A stretch of 64,000 bases of DNA from Adiantum capillus-veneris (lineage: Eukaryota; Streptophyta; Polypodiopsida; Polypodiales; Pteridaceae): the NCBI GenBank assembly GCA_014529385.2, contig CM043965.1, positions 60,597,433 through 60,661,432 on the forward strand. Direction: 5' to 3'. A program made the position numbers and the translations under genes. Shown piece by piece: positions 41,585-52,159 of this stretch. Position 1 is the stretch's first letter, and each line of letters begins with the position of its first letter. Below the pieces are notes generated by a model that saw only the letters and a list, made by a program, of their open reading frames with translations, had not been told where the DNA came from and did not search any database.

Positions 41585-42722
41585 TGTCATGTGACACATC
41601 CAACCCTATGTGTCCGTGGACAAGCTACAGCATGATCAGGGTTCAGTCAGTCCAGTCAGTCTAGATTTAGAAGTGATCTTGCACTTTTGTGAGTCTATTC
41701 GTAAACCGTGCATGCTCAGTCACTTAGTGTAGATGCATATCGGTTGCACACACCATGATCATAAGCATTCCCATCAGAATCCATTAGAATCAGTTAGGGG
41801 ATTTTTCCAGTGCATTTAGCCTATTTTACCTATTTTTGACATTTTTCACTTATTAATTTAAGTGAGAAAGTAGGTAGGGCAAATTGGGTCAGAAAATATA
41901 TAAGCAAACCAAGGTTAGCCCTAAACAGCAGATGAGCCAGGAGAACAGCAGGCCATTGGCGACAAGTCCTCCCCTCTCTCAGCAAGAACCACCAAGCAAC
42001 CCCTTGCCTTGGCGTTTTCCACCCCTCAGCCCTAGCGTTTTGCATCATCGCTAGCCAACCTTTGGCCTTGGCGTTTTTAGCACATTCCGCACAGCCCTTT
42101 CCCTTGCATCTAGCGTTTCCATCATCGCCAATTGGGGGCTGCCAATTCAGTGTTTTCAGCATCAGATAAGCTTGCGTTTTCAGCATTGAATCGCAGTAGG
42201 ACAGCAGCGTTTTCAGCCCTAAAACACAGCAGCAATTCAGCGTTTTCATCAGAGCAATTCAGCGTTTTTCAACAGCACCAAAACAGCCCCGAAAATCAGC
42301 ACTTCATTCGCAGCAGATTTCAGCATTGAGCGTTTTTGGACAACAATTAGGATCATTCAGTTTTCAGCCCTATTGTCGTCATCGCCATCCCAGTTGTCAT
42401 CGTCGACATAGCCTAGATCTGCATCAGTTCATGCATCATCATTGTACCCATTTATGCAATCAATCGTAGACCACTCTCACCAACAAGAATGGGGCCTTCG
42501 GAGGAGGGTTTTACAATGTCTTTGGTGTTGTATCTCTCTTCTCTCTATCTCTCAGTCTCATACACTTGCACGCACAGTGTCCACTCACTTTGTTCGTGAT
42601 CATAGCACTCTCCATTAAGAACGGAAGGCTCTCCCTTCCATAAGAACTAAAATGAACCTTGAGCAAAATATGGAACATTCATCTTGAGCAAAGTGCAAAC
42701 ATTCATTCCGCTGCACCTAACA
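41585..42722 (+). repeat. N1b 5' LTR
   Basis: 1138 bp. Starts TGTCATGTGACA, one base from the palindrome of other copies. Nine GCGTTT cores at about 42011-42338; GA/CT-rich stretch at 42535-42565. Confidence 0.93.
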
Positions 42723-42723
42723 T

Positions 42724-42735
42724 TGGTATCAGAGC
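42724..42735 (+). other. N1b primer binding site (initiator-Met tRNA)
   Basis: TGGTATCAGAGC one base after the LTR. Confidence 0.93.
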
Positions 42736-42963
42736 TTTGGCATTGTTCTGTATCACTCAAGGAAAGAACCACAAGAATCACAAGTTTTTTTTGCTTGTTG
42801 CAGTCGCACGAACCCAAGTTCGCTTACGCCTGTCGATTCCTAATCGTGTTTTTGAAGAGTGACAGGAATCCCAAGAAAGAAGGGCTTGTCCAGCCTCCCC
42901 TTGTGTCTCTTTTCACTCATTGAGAGCGGACCGTGCACTTAGCGGCCGGCCAATCGACGTGAG

Positions 42964-44760
42964 GTGGGAAAAAGCAACCTTGGTGTGAGCACAAGGCCGC
43001 CAAGGGGTGCGCCCGCGGAAAGAAGTAGAACTCAAGTGAAGAGAAGATCCTTTTCAAACACAGATTGCAAGCGAAAGAAAACCCTCAAGAACCTCAAGAC
43101 CCTCAAGAACCCAAGAACCCAAGTTCATTGTGAACTTAGAACCCAAGACCACAAGAACCCACAAGAACCCAAGACTTTAGTGGATGGTCATCACTCAAAG
43201 CGGAATGGATACTTCGCTTGGAGGTGATGAGCATGAGAGAGGCGAAGAAGAATTTTCCCCACCGGGAGGTTTTTCCGACCCTCCCCCTTCCCCATCTACG
43301 TCAAGGATTGAGCTAACTCCTATGGAGGAGTTGGAGCTTATGTTTATGGAAAGGAAGTTAGAACGCAACGCAAGAAATGTAGAAAGAATGGCAGAAATGA
43401 ATCGCAAACACGAAGAAAAAAAAGCAGAAATGGATCGCAGGCACGCAGACAAAGCACAAAGAGAAGCAGAAAGAAAGGCAAGACAAGAACTGAGTGAGCG
43501 ACGCATGCAAGAGTTCTTGCGACTTTTTTCTCAAGTGCAGGCACCGATGCAAGAGATTCGGGAAAAGGAGACTCTCTCAGTCTCTTCTTCTCCCAAGCAT
43601 GACACACATGATTTGAATGATAATGATTTGCATGATGATAAGCATGATGATGATTTGAATGACAATGATATGCATGATGATTTGGATGATAATGATGAGC
43701 ATGATGATTTGCATGATCAAGATGTGATTTCTCACAAGCATGATGAGTTGCATGAAGATGACGTGATTGTTCACAAGGATGATGAGTTAGTTAATGCTTT
43801 TTCTAACGACGCTAACCTCGTAGATTCGATCAATCACGAAGAATCGATCTTGGCTCTCGAGTCGAGGTCCACACATCCCCCACAAGAAGATTCGATAGAT
43901 CCCGAAGAACCGATCTTGGCTCTCGAGCCTAGGTCCAAAGAGCCCTTACAGGAAGTATTATGTGTTCGCATGATTGATACACACGCATTGTACGAGTGTT
44001 TCATTCGTGATTGTTCCTATATTTTAGTCAGCGTCTTTATGTGATCCCTTTTCCTAGGCATGACATATTGTACGTTGAGCACGTTTCACTCATGAATGAG
44101 CACGGATGTATGCGGATTGTTCATGAAAAGCTGAAAAGTATGCATTCAAGGACGTCACACTCCATGTCTCTTCCTTGGCATGACACATTTGTAGAAAGAG
44201 CACATGAGAGTATAAGCACTAAGCATGGGCATTTCCATTGTGAATTGCCACAGTTGATTGATTTAGATCAAAAGAGAAAAATTCGATCTCCTTGTTTGCA
44301 TGTGTTTGATGAACGGTTTGTCACTCCGTCTCTATGTTCATCTACATTGCATACACAGTCTTTGAAGAAAACAAGATTTTTTCCACTCACTTTACATCAA
44401 ATAGGTATGTTCATGTTTTTGTGTTGGAAGTGGTTTCAGGAATTTTCAGCCATGGAGATTCTTGAAGAAGAAAGAAGCATGACACGCGATGAAGTTGAAG
44501 CATCGAAGGAAACTCAGAAGACTTTGTGTCGCTTTCGGCGCGGCCCAAAGAAGCAAGCGTTGCAGACCTTTATGAAGTTCAAGTACCGCACGACCCACAC
44601 ATCAGAGTGGGCCGGCGAAGAGTCCCTTCCAGGGATTCCGGATGCTATTAGCGATCTCCCTCGACGCCATACAGTTCGATACCAGTACCTCACTTTGAAA
44701 AGGAGGGGATATCACGTGACACATCCAACCCTATGTGTCCGTGGACAAGCTACAGCATGA
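42964..44760 (+). pseudogene. N1b long reading frame (novel; frameshifted)
   Basis: 42964-43227 and 43184-44044 (286 codons) are overlapping frames for the N-terminal half; 44011-44760 (249 codons) is the C-terminal half after a frameshift near 44010-44040, where N1a still reads through. Order: Arg/Lys-rich basic N-terminus with VKRRSFSNTDCK; PPGGFSDPPPSPSTSR; Glu/Arg/Met-rich coiled coil (about 43320-43510); His/Asp/Asn repeats (about 43600-43760); two EEPILALE-type motifs; a region with HDILYVEHVSL and SMSLPWHD; then GPKKQALQTF, MKFKYR, EWAGEESLPGIPDA, which resembles a chromodomain. The last codons lie in the 3' LTR. No match to gag zinc knuckle or pol motifs. Possible structural or chromatin-targeting protein of a non-autonomous element; function not established. 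Confidence 0.68.
44698..44709 (+). other. N1b polypurine tract
   Basis: AAAAGGAGGGGA directly before the 3' LTR, inside the reading frame. Confidence 0.88.
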
Positions 44761-45645
44761 TAAGGGTTCAATCAGTCCAGTCAGTCTAGATTTAGAAGTG
44801 ATATGGCACTTTTGTGAGTCTATTCGTAGACCGTGCATGCCCTGTCACTTAGTGTAGATGCATATCCTCTGGTTGCACACAGCATGATCATAAGCATTCC
44901 CATCAGAATTCATTAGAATCAATTAGGGGATTTTTCCAGTGCATTTAGCCTATTTTACCTATTTTTGACATTTTTCACTTATTAATTTAAGTGACTTTTG
45001 TTGGAAAGTAGGTAGGGCAAATTGGGTAAGAAAATATATAAGCAAACCAAGGTTAGCCCTAAACAGCAGATGAGCCAGGAGAACAGCAGGCCATTGACGA
45101 CAGGCCCTCCCCTCTCTCAACAAGAACCACCAAGCAACCCCTTGCCTTGGCGTTTTCATTTCCTGCGTTTTGCATCATCGCTAGCCAACCTTTGGCCTTG
45201 GCGTTTTTAGCAGATTCCGCACAGCCCTTTCCCTTGCATCTAGCGTTTCCATTATCGCCAATTGGGGGCTGCCAATTCAGTGTTTTCAGCATCAGATAAG
45301 CTTGCGTTTTCAGCATTGAATCGCAGCAAGACAGCAACCTAGATCTGCATCAGTTCATGCATCATCATTGTACCCGTTTGTGCAATCAATCGTAGACCAC
45401 TCTCGGCAACGAGAGTGGGGCCTTCGGAGGAGGGTTTTACGTCTCTGGTGTCGTATCTCTCTTCTCTATATTTCTTAGTCTCATACACTTGCACGCATAG
45501 TGTCCACTCACTTTGTTCGTGATCATAGCACTCTCCATTAAGAATGGAAGGCTCTCCCTTACATAAGAACTAAAATGAACCTTGAGCAAAATATGGAACA
45601 TTCATCTTGAGCAAAGCGCAAACATTCATTCCGCTGCACCTAACA
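44710..45645 (+). repeat. N1b 3' LTR
   Basis: 936 bp, begins TATCACGTGACA; lacks the segment corresponding to about 42210-42410 of the 5' LTR, which removes half of the GCGTTT array. Ends CCTAACA. Confidence 0.93.
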
Positions 45646-46703
45646 ATGTGTGTGTGAGTAGTGGGTGTAGGTGATCACAGCTTTAATGGAAAGTTTGCCT
45701 TCTCCCTTGTCTTATGTAGCGCGATGATTTGCTCTCCCGCGTCTCTCTTCCCTTTGCACATATGGTAATGCCCCACTAGTTGGGGCTTCTCAGTTGACCA
45801 TGTATAGTTCTGAGGGTTTTATGCACGTTTGCCAAGGCAAGAGCCTTCTAAACAGGTACTGGATTAGCTAATTGCTAATCCCCTACACATATGCACAGTT
45901 CCATTGCGAAGAATTGCAAAAATGGAGTTTTCTCGGATGAAAACTCGTCCGTTTAACAGGAGAACTTGCATGCGGGAGCACTTGAGACACACGGAGACGT
46001 GTTCGCTCCGCCCAAAACGATCCAAAACAGAAAATTATAGCCTACTGTGTTTTTTGCACATTTAGGGTTTCGCACCTAAACTGCAAGACATTGCCAAGGA
46101 AGCCACGAGAAAGCCCCGGGCTGCTTGCTTTCCCGTGGCTGCTTAAATAGGGCTTTGGGCACCTAACAGTGACAAAACACGGAATTATAGCATGCTCAAA
46201 TTGACCTTCAGCTCACTCGAAAGCTTCCAAATTGCAAGGAAAAGTGTCTTTGACATATATTTTTTACCTACAAGGGGTTTTGCGCCGTATGCTAACAAAA
46301 TTAGGTCACGTTTGGACAGCTTGGTGAGAGTTACGTGAAAGCATTCGGATCGTTTTTTTGCAATAAGAATAAAGAAATACCAAAAAAGGCGCCAGTCTTT
46401 AGGGCCTACAAGGTGTCGTTGTCTCCTTGGAAGCACTCTAGTTGCCAAGCCGTGTGTGTCTTTGAAGCATAGTTACCCGGAATGGGAACGGGAGGGTGCA
46501 GAACGGGACGGGAACGGGAGGGAGGAGGGGGCCGGAATGGGAACGGGGCTGGAACAGTAGACCAAAGCAACTATATATTATATGTATTACAGGCTCATAT
46601 GTTAGTGAAAAACTGTAAGCTAAGCTTTTGAATTCGACCATCCTAATTAGAGCCATTATAGACATGTTTTACGATGACTGAGCTTGAGACAAGGATGGAG
46701 TTT

Positions 46704-46768
<65 letters not shown>

Positions 46769-47398
46769 TGGAGCTTGAGACACCAGAGGGAGGGATGGAG
46801 CTTGAGAAAGAGAGGTAGAAGCCACATTTCTTCTTTGAGGGTGTTGTGCTTTCCGCCAAAAAAGAACAGGTAGAAGGCAGAGCTCTATGTCCAAGCTTAG
46901 AGCTTTAGCAAGGAGAGTAGCTCAGTAGAGATGTTGAGAGCTTGAGGAGGAGGTGAGACGAGCCTCCAAACAGCCCCAAATCGGCCCTCTAAATAGCCCC
47001 CAAACAGCCCCAAATCAGCCCTCCAAATAGCCCCAAAACTGACCCCAAACATACCCCCAAATGGCTAGTAAGAAAAAGTTGACTTCTTGGTTTGACCGTT
47101 CCGGATTCCTGTTCCACCGTTCCGGGTACCGTTCCGCCCCTTTCCCCCTCGTTCCGGGCCACCGTTCTGATTACATCCCATTCTGGAATGGTGTTCTGTT
47201 TCCGAATCCGTTTCGGGAGCCAGGCCCGTCCGGAACGCCGTTTCGAAACATTTAGGGTCCGTTCCACCCATTCCCTGTTACTATGCTTTGAAGTGTTAAA
47301 TTCAATCACAGGTTTATCCGTGGAGTTGCTTTGTGTTATAAAGTTCAAGTAAAGATTCGGGTGAAAGCTCAAGTCTACCACCCTATAAGCCGGTCTCA
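45646..47398 (+). repeat. Diverged chromovirus LTR, right part, with hAT insertion
   Basis: After N1b the sequence resumes with patches matching the CA LTR: GGCAAGAGCCTTCTAAACAGG, then AATAAAGAAATACC and the shared module (46368-46406), then after the hAT element AAGTTCAAGTAAAGATTCGG and GCCGGTCTCA at 47389-47398. No primer site follows, so the internal part of this element is gone. Confidence 0.72.
46468..47285. mobile_element. hAT-type non-autonomous DNA transposon
   Basis: 818 bp, starts CATAGTTACCCGGAATGGG and ends in the imperfect complement (...CCCATTCCCTGTTACTATG). A perfect 8-bp direct duplication CTTTGAAG flanks it (46460-46467 and 47286-47293). Subterminal regions are full of GGAACGGG/CCGTTCC motifs on both sides. 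A GA microsatellite (about 46709-46765) lies inside. No transposase frame. The 8-bp duplication, short TIR and subterminal repeats fit the hAT superfamily. Confidence 0.85.
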
Positions 47399-47570
47399 AA
47401 GAGAAACTCTTCGAAGTGTCAAAAGAGGACAATGATAAACTGGGATCATCCTGGAAGTGAACACGCTTCCTTGGTTTACTGGCGGCCTCAAACGTAGATT
47501 TGCAACCCATGTAGCCGGGAATCAGGATAGCCTGTTGCTCGACTCTTTTTCCACAACTGCCTCTTGGTCT
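47399..47570 (-). pseudogene. Chromovirus gag fragment
   Basis: The minus-strand peptide reads PGYMGCKSTFEAASKPRKRVHF, compare C1 gag PGYLGRRSTFDKAKKLKKRVKF at about 5620-5700. Only this portion is present, in the opposite orientation to the LTR at its left. Confidence 0.65.
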
Positions 47571-47760
47571 TCATTGTTAGAGTTACGCCACCGTTGCTTC
47601 GCCATTTTGTACGGCTAGTGATTGTCCCGGGTTGGCCACCCATCGCACATCGTGTAATATCTTTGTTAGACAACAAAGGGCGTAGCAAGAAACTCCTTGA
47701 CATCTCCGTAACTTTGTATATATGAACCCGAGATAACAGACTCTGAATGGTCAAAATATG
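47571..47760. other. Unassigned spacer
   Basis: No gene recognised; possibly further decayed gag sequence. Confidence 0.35.
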
Positions 47761-47801
47761 CTAAACCTGCCTCAGCCATCCATCGCTCCCATCTTATCTA
47801 C

Positions 47802-48160
47802 TCATATGCCCATCTTAGATTCCAGCCGCAGAGTGACAAAATTTCCACAAACTTTTGAATTGAAGAAGATCAGCATGGTGTACCGTGTGATTTCTTCTTT
47901 GATCCAAGCTCTACACAACCCTGTCACATCAATATTTGGCAGATCATAAACCACATCAATTACAAGTCCTGCGAGTAATTTCCTTTTCAGTTTGTCCCTA
48001 TGGCACTTAAATTCTCTGAGAGAAAGGAGCCCAATCTCTCCTCTCTCTCCAAAAGGTTTGTGTGAAATGCCGTTTATGACCTTTACTCTGTGCAACGGGC
48101 TGAATAGTTTCTTTCCATACCCTGCTTTGAATGCGAAAGATTTACTTGCAAATTTGACGC
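47802..48160 (-). CDS. Unrecognised minus-strand reading frame
   Basis: About 118 codons open from roughly 48160 down to the stop at 47802 (first Met at 48095). The composition is that of a real protein rather than low complexity: NASVKFASKSFAFKAGYGKK, GERGEIGLLSLREFKCHRDK, VIDVVYDLPNIDVTGLCRAW, then FVTLRLESKMGI at the end. I do not recognise the family. It does not match any element domain seen in the window. It might be an exon or gene fragment of host origin, or a decayed element part. Confidence 0.35.
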
Positions 48161-48239
48161 TAGCATTTCATACCCCAATTGTACTGTCTCACACACGCAT
48201 AGATGATAAAATACTTCAGATTGGAGGTAAGGCATGAAA

Positions 48240-49560
48240 AAGAAAAGAGCTTACATGAGGCAATGGTGAAGGTGGAGAGGCAGGTAATTTCGTTCGGAGA
48301 GCAACCCAAATGAACCTCGCTCGTCACCTGCTCGCCCTCCTGCATTGTCTTCGTGGGATCAAAGCGTTCAGACAGGCCGCCGCCGCCGACGTGGCGCTCT
48401 TTTTTCCTTTTTGTACCAAAGGAGGACACTAAGTTTCAAACAACCTTTCAAGGTGGAGGTTCTTTCACATAAAAATATGGAAGGCAAAGGTAGGTCATTT
48501 CTCGAACTAAAAGGGATTTGCTACATAGGAAGTATTCAGCAGTAGATTTGAACTCTCTCCCAATGAAATAGGAGGTTCATTTTAAAACCTTCATTAAGAT
48601 TGTTTGGCTTTTGAATAGCGATGGTCTGAGTAGCGAGCAACAATGGTCTAAGCCACGAGTGGTAGAGATAGTCTAAGCAAGAGGCAAGCGGAAGGAGTGT
48701 AGTGGTGAGCATGCAAGGTCTATGGTGTGTGTGTGAGGGTCCAAACTAAAGGACTAGTGTGTAGCCATCGGCAAGCTCCTCAAGTTGTGTCTACCTTGCC
48801 CTGTCTGCCATGATCAAGCTCATTATGGGCTACGACATTACAAGAAGATGCTTTATTTGGCTTGAGAATGCAAAGCCTATGGCAAAAGCAGGAACTCACA
48901 AAAGGACAAAGGAAGCTGAATAGAGACAATGATGATAATGATTTGATAAATCAGACTGGCAAGGCTAATGTGTTGGTGGCCACAATGGCCCGTGATGCTA
49001 GACTTCTAGTCCATAGGTACTAGCTTCAATCAAGGAGAGGCCTATAAGTGGCACTACAAATTATTTGAGCTCATGTATTGGAGTTCAAGTTATCAATTTT
49101 TGAACTTGTGGGTCGGAGTTTAGGGCGCATGTCCATATGGCCAAATCTTTTAAGACATTAGTGATTCCCAAATTGGCTCTAAAGTCTCAAACTCTCTAGT
49201 ATGGTCATGTTGGACAAGTGAACCTTGCTTTAGTATCTAACTCCTAGTTTGGAGAAGTGGTGGACCTTGATTATGTTGATGTCTCAATGGATCTTAGTTT
49301 GGACAAGTGATGAAACTTTTTTCCATCCATAAAGGTGCATCAAATCAGCCCCGGAGATGCCTCATCTTTAGGAGTTACCATGGTGATTGTCATCATTTAA
49401 GCCAATAGAGTCTGCACTCAAGGTATTGCATTGTGTGTACATTCCATTTACGTAATCAAAAGCAAATACCACATCGGCAACGCCATGGAATCAAGTGAGG
49501 GGACCCTTATTTGTATTTAGTGATGTAATATTATTCACATGAAGTAAGAGAAAATGCATG
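48240..49560. other. Gene-free region
   Basis: About 1.3 kb with only short frames and no recognisable homology. Repeated phrases such as GGTCTAAG/GGTCTGAG at 48620-48680 are too weak to call. Confidence 0.5.
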
Positions 49561-49578
49561 TAGAAAATACTCAGGTTT

Positions 49579-50262
49579 ATGGGCACGGTGCCTACCAAAG
49601 CTAAATTGATAAATTGGATCTATAGTATGAATATCCTTAAACAAAGTGGACCATTGGTGTTTTCCCAATACCTTGAAAAAGGTTTTTTCTCAATCCAATT
49701 TAAGTACGAGGCACTAGTAGCAAAATTGGCCAAAAGCCCACGTTTCTTCAACTGCTTGCACCGATGTGCGTGCTCCCATGGGATCCCTCCTTTGAATCCA
49801 CTGACACCTTCAAGGATATGTGCCCGATTTGGGTCGAGTTTGTCAACCTCTCATTGTGGCTAAGAGACTTGGAAGCCTCACGGGAGCTCAATAGAAACCC
49901 CGTTGTTTGTGCCATCTAGCATATCATTAGGTATTGCAGCAAATAAAATTTGCATTTGGTGGGATTCAAAAAAGCCCCAACCCAAGAATCTTGTAGTAAA
50001 TGTGGGGATTGGTCTAAAGGTCATCACCTCAAACTTTGGCACCTTCTTTTGTGCATGCTTAAAGTGCAACAAATTTGGGCATTTTGCAAAAGCTTGCCCC
50101 ACTATTGTGGTCATGGCAACAGGCCCTTTGGATGGGGAAAGGAATGAGCCAAGAGCACCTCAAACAAATACGAAAACTAGGGTTCCACCACAAATAGACA
50201 ATGAACGATTAGGGAAGGATGGGAAGCTCAATGATAACACAAAAACCTTTGAGAAATCATAG
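49579..50262 (+). pseudogene. DUF4283/CCHC protein relic (LINE ORF1-like)
   Basis: Read across frames, YLEKGFFSIQFK, then PIWVEFVNLSLWL, then CLKCNKFGHFAKACP (about 50055-50100), follow the order of the plant DUF4283 domain plus zinc knuckle found in LINE ORF1 and related families. Frame changes near 49745 and 49905 and stops in between break it. The C-terminal part after the knuckle is polar and unstructured. No LINE reverse transcriptase is present downstream. Confidence 0.5.
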
Positions 50263-50590
50263 AAGTCCTTACAAGCCCACCATAGGAATGGAAAGGTTGC
50301 ACCCCGCCTTCCATTCTTGTCCACCACCCAGTAGAAAACACCTACCCCTTTTATTGAAAAGATTATGCTCTCAGCCATCTTTAGTAAGAAGAAAGAAGGA
50401 TGGAAACATGTCTCCAACATCTCTTGCAAGCGATTCAAATCCAACCTAGGGTGATTGGCCAATAGAAAGAACTCCCACCGAAGAATCCCAAAACGAGCCC
50501 TAACCCGCATTCTATATGACAAGCTTTCTAAAAGGAAATTGGCTTATGGATGACACGAGAGTGAGCCGTTCATGGTTGTGTTAATTTGTT
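50263..50590. other. Gene-free region
   Basis: No coding homology recognised between the CCHC relic and the GT microsatellite. Confidence 0.4.
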
Positions 50591-50599
50591 GATTACACA

Positions 50600-50725
<126 letters not shown>

Positions 50726-51545
50726 TTAACACTTATACAAGTAGAAAAACATAGACTTGATTAATTATAAACTAGATGCAAATGGTGGTTACAAAGTCGG
50801 TACAAATGATTGGATACAAAGTGTGTAGCTTAGCTTCTTTCATAAAGTAGGGAGAGAGCATCTCGTTGCATAAGTGATGATGTTAGAGATGTAGGCTTCC
50901 AAAGCAGATGGGGTTTCCATTAGTGCGTGATGCGGATGTGTCACACACCCCAACAAGCCTCCCCATGTGTGTCATACTAGCACCCAAATACAAAGTATCT
51001 TCCCTTGGTAATTTAACAGCAAGGTGTAGGAACAAAATGCTTTTCCCTAGAGAATTTAACAGTAGGGTATAGACCAAACACACCTCCCCCTAGAGGTTGG
51101 TAGCAACTAGGTGGTAGGTCAAATACTTGGCATGGGACTTCCTCCAATGTCGAAGGTCAAAGGTGAATGCCTACTTGAATCTATAAGCATTTTGTGTTTT
51201 CGATGTCAGCTTCAGAGTGTTGGTGCCATTGATGCTTCTCCTCCCCTCAAAGTGTTTCATCAAGGTGAATGTCGATGGCAGCATGGCATATGTGTCAAAG
51301 TTTGTGCAAATATGAGGATGGTCTTACTCAAATCGAGCAATGTTTGATCCTTGTACAAACATAATTTTTGTGAATCCGAATGTGATCATGCTGTGTATGT
51401 TTGCAAGGTAGAAGGCAAGCATAAGCTGGAACTACCTCTGTTGAGGCTTCTATTCCAAGTCAAAGAGTGGGTGTGATGGTTAAGCCACTTTTCTTGGTGC
51501 TCGATGTCCTAGGTTCAAATCCGCACGTGGTAGAGCTCTTAAACC
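50726..51545. other. Gene-free region with possible tRNA-derived SINE end
   Basis: No gene. Near 50990-51080 an imperfect tandem copy (AATTTAACAGCAAGGTGTAG and AATTTAACAGTAGGGTATAG). At 51473-51545 the string GTGATGGTTAAGCC followed ~35 bases later by GGTTCAAATCC, a perfect Pol III B-box consensus, suggests a tRNA-derived SINE or tRNA relic; stems do not fold as a functional tRNA. Confidence 0.4.
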
Positions 51546-51773
51546 TGTTACCATATACATGTGGTAGTGATGTGTTTGAACACACTTAGAACCGCTGGGG
51601 CATTTATTCCCTCTTTAAGAGGTTTTTTTCCCCATGCATTTCCTATACGCCCATCACTCTAGGGCTATCTATCTTTCCATTGCACACTAAGTAACACTCT
51701 CTCTATTGTGTGCCTTGAGCTTCCTTTGTCTTCTCCAAGTTGTGTGTGTTTTCCTACAACCCTATTTCCAACA
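51546..51773 (+). repeat. Copia 5' LTR
   Basis: 228 bp, TGTTACCATATAC...TTCCAACA. Confidence 0.94.
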
Positions 51774-51775
51774 AT

Positions 51776-51790
51776 TGGTATCAAAGCAGG
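51776..51790 (+). other. Copia primer binding site (initiator-Met tRNA)
   Basis: TGGTATCAAAGCAGG, two bases after the LTR; one mismatch to the usual TGGTATCAGAGC. Confidence 0.9.
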
Positions 51791-52159
51791 TTGCGTCCTC
51801 CCGTGCTTAGTCGCCAGGCTGCACACGCATGCAACTCAAATGCAAAAGCTTTTCCATGTTTGGCAAGCATGTCTTCAAAGAATATCTTTTCAGCTTTTTC
51901 AGTGAGCTTTGGTGAGCATTCGCAGGTCCACAAAAAAATTGGTAGACCTCGTGGAGCTCAATCTACTCAGATTTTTTATTCGGGCTCATTTCCACCTCCG
52001 TTTCCACTACAACCAGATCTGCACAAGCAATTTCGTCATTTTGTGCATAACTTTTGTCAGCACCACTTACTGCATAACATGTCCCATACAGTCTATTGCG
52101 GGTTGTGCTATATAGCACGTGCTCGTATCACTCAGTTTCTTCTCATTTCTGGCAATTTT

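Larger units (their letters stand above)
41585..45645 (+). mobile_element. N1b, pol-less LTR retrotransposon
   Basis: 4061 bp, LTRs 41585-42722 and 44710-45645, initiator-Met primer site, polypurine tract and perfect target duplication ATGTG (41580-41584 and 45646-45650). The 3' LTR lacks about 200 bp present in the 5' LTR. Inside is one long reading frame with a single clear frameshift and no protease, RT or integrase. Inserted into a diverged chromovirus LTR. The best-preserved member of the N1 family in the window. Confidence 0.93.

Noticed and set aside
43577-43774. Ile/Met-rich minus-strand frame, possible membrane segment
   Set aside because: It is the reverse complement of the His/Asp repeat codons of the N1b frame; no independent support.
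46643-46894. Ser/Leu-repeat frames on the minus strand
   Set aside because: Translation of a GA microsatellite inside the hAT element.
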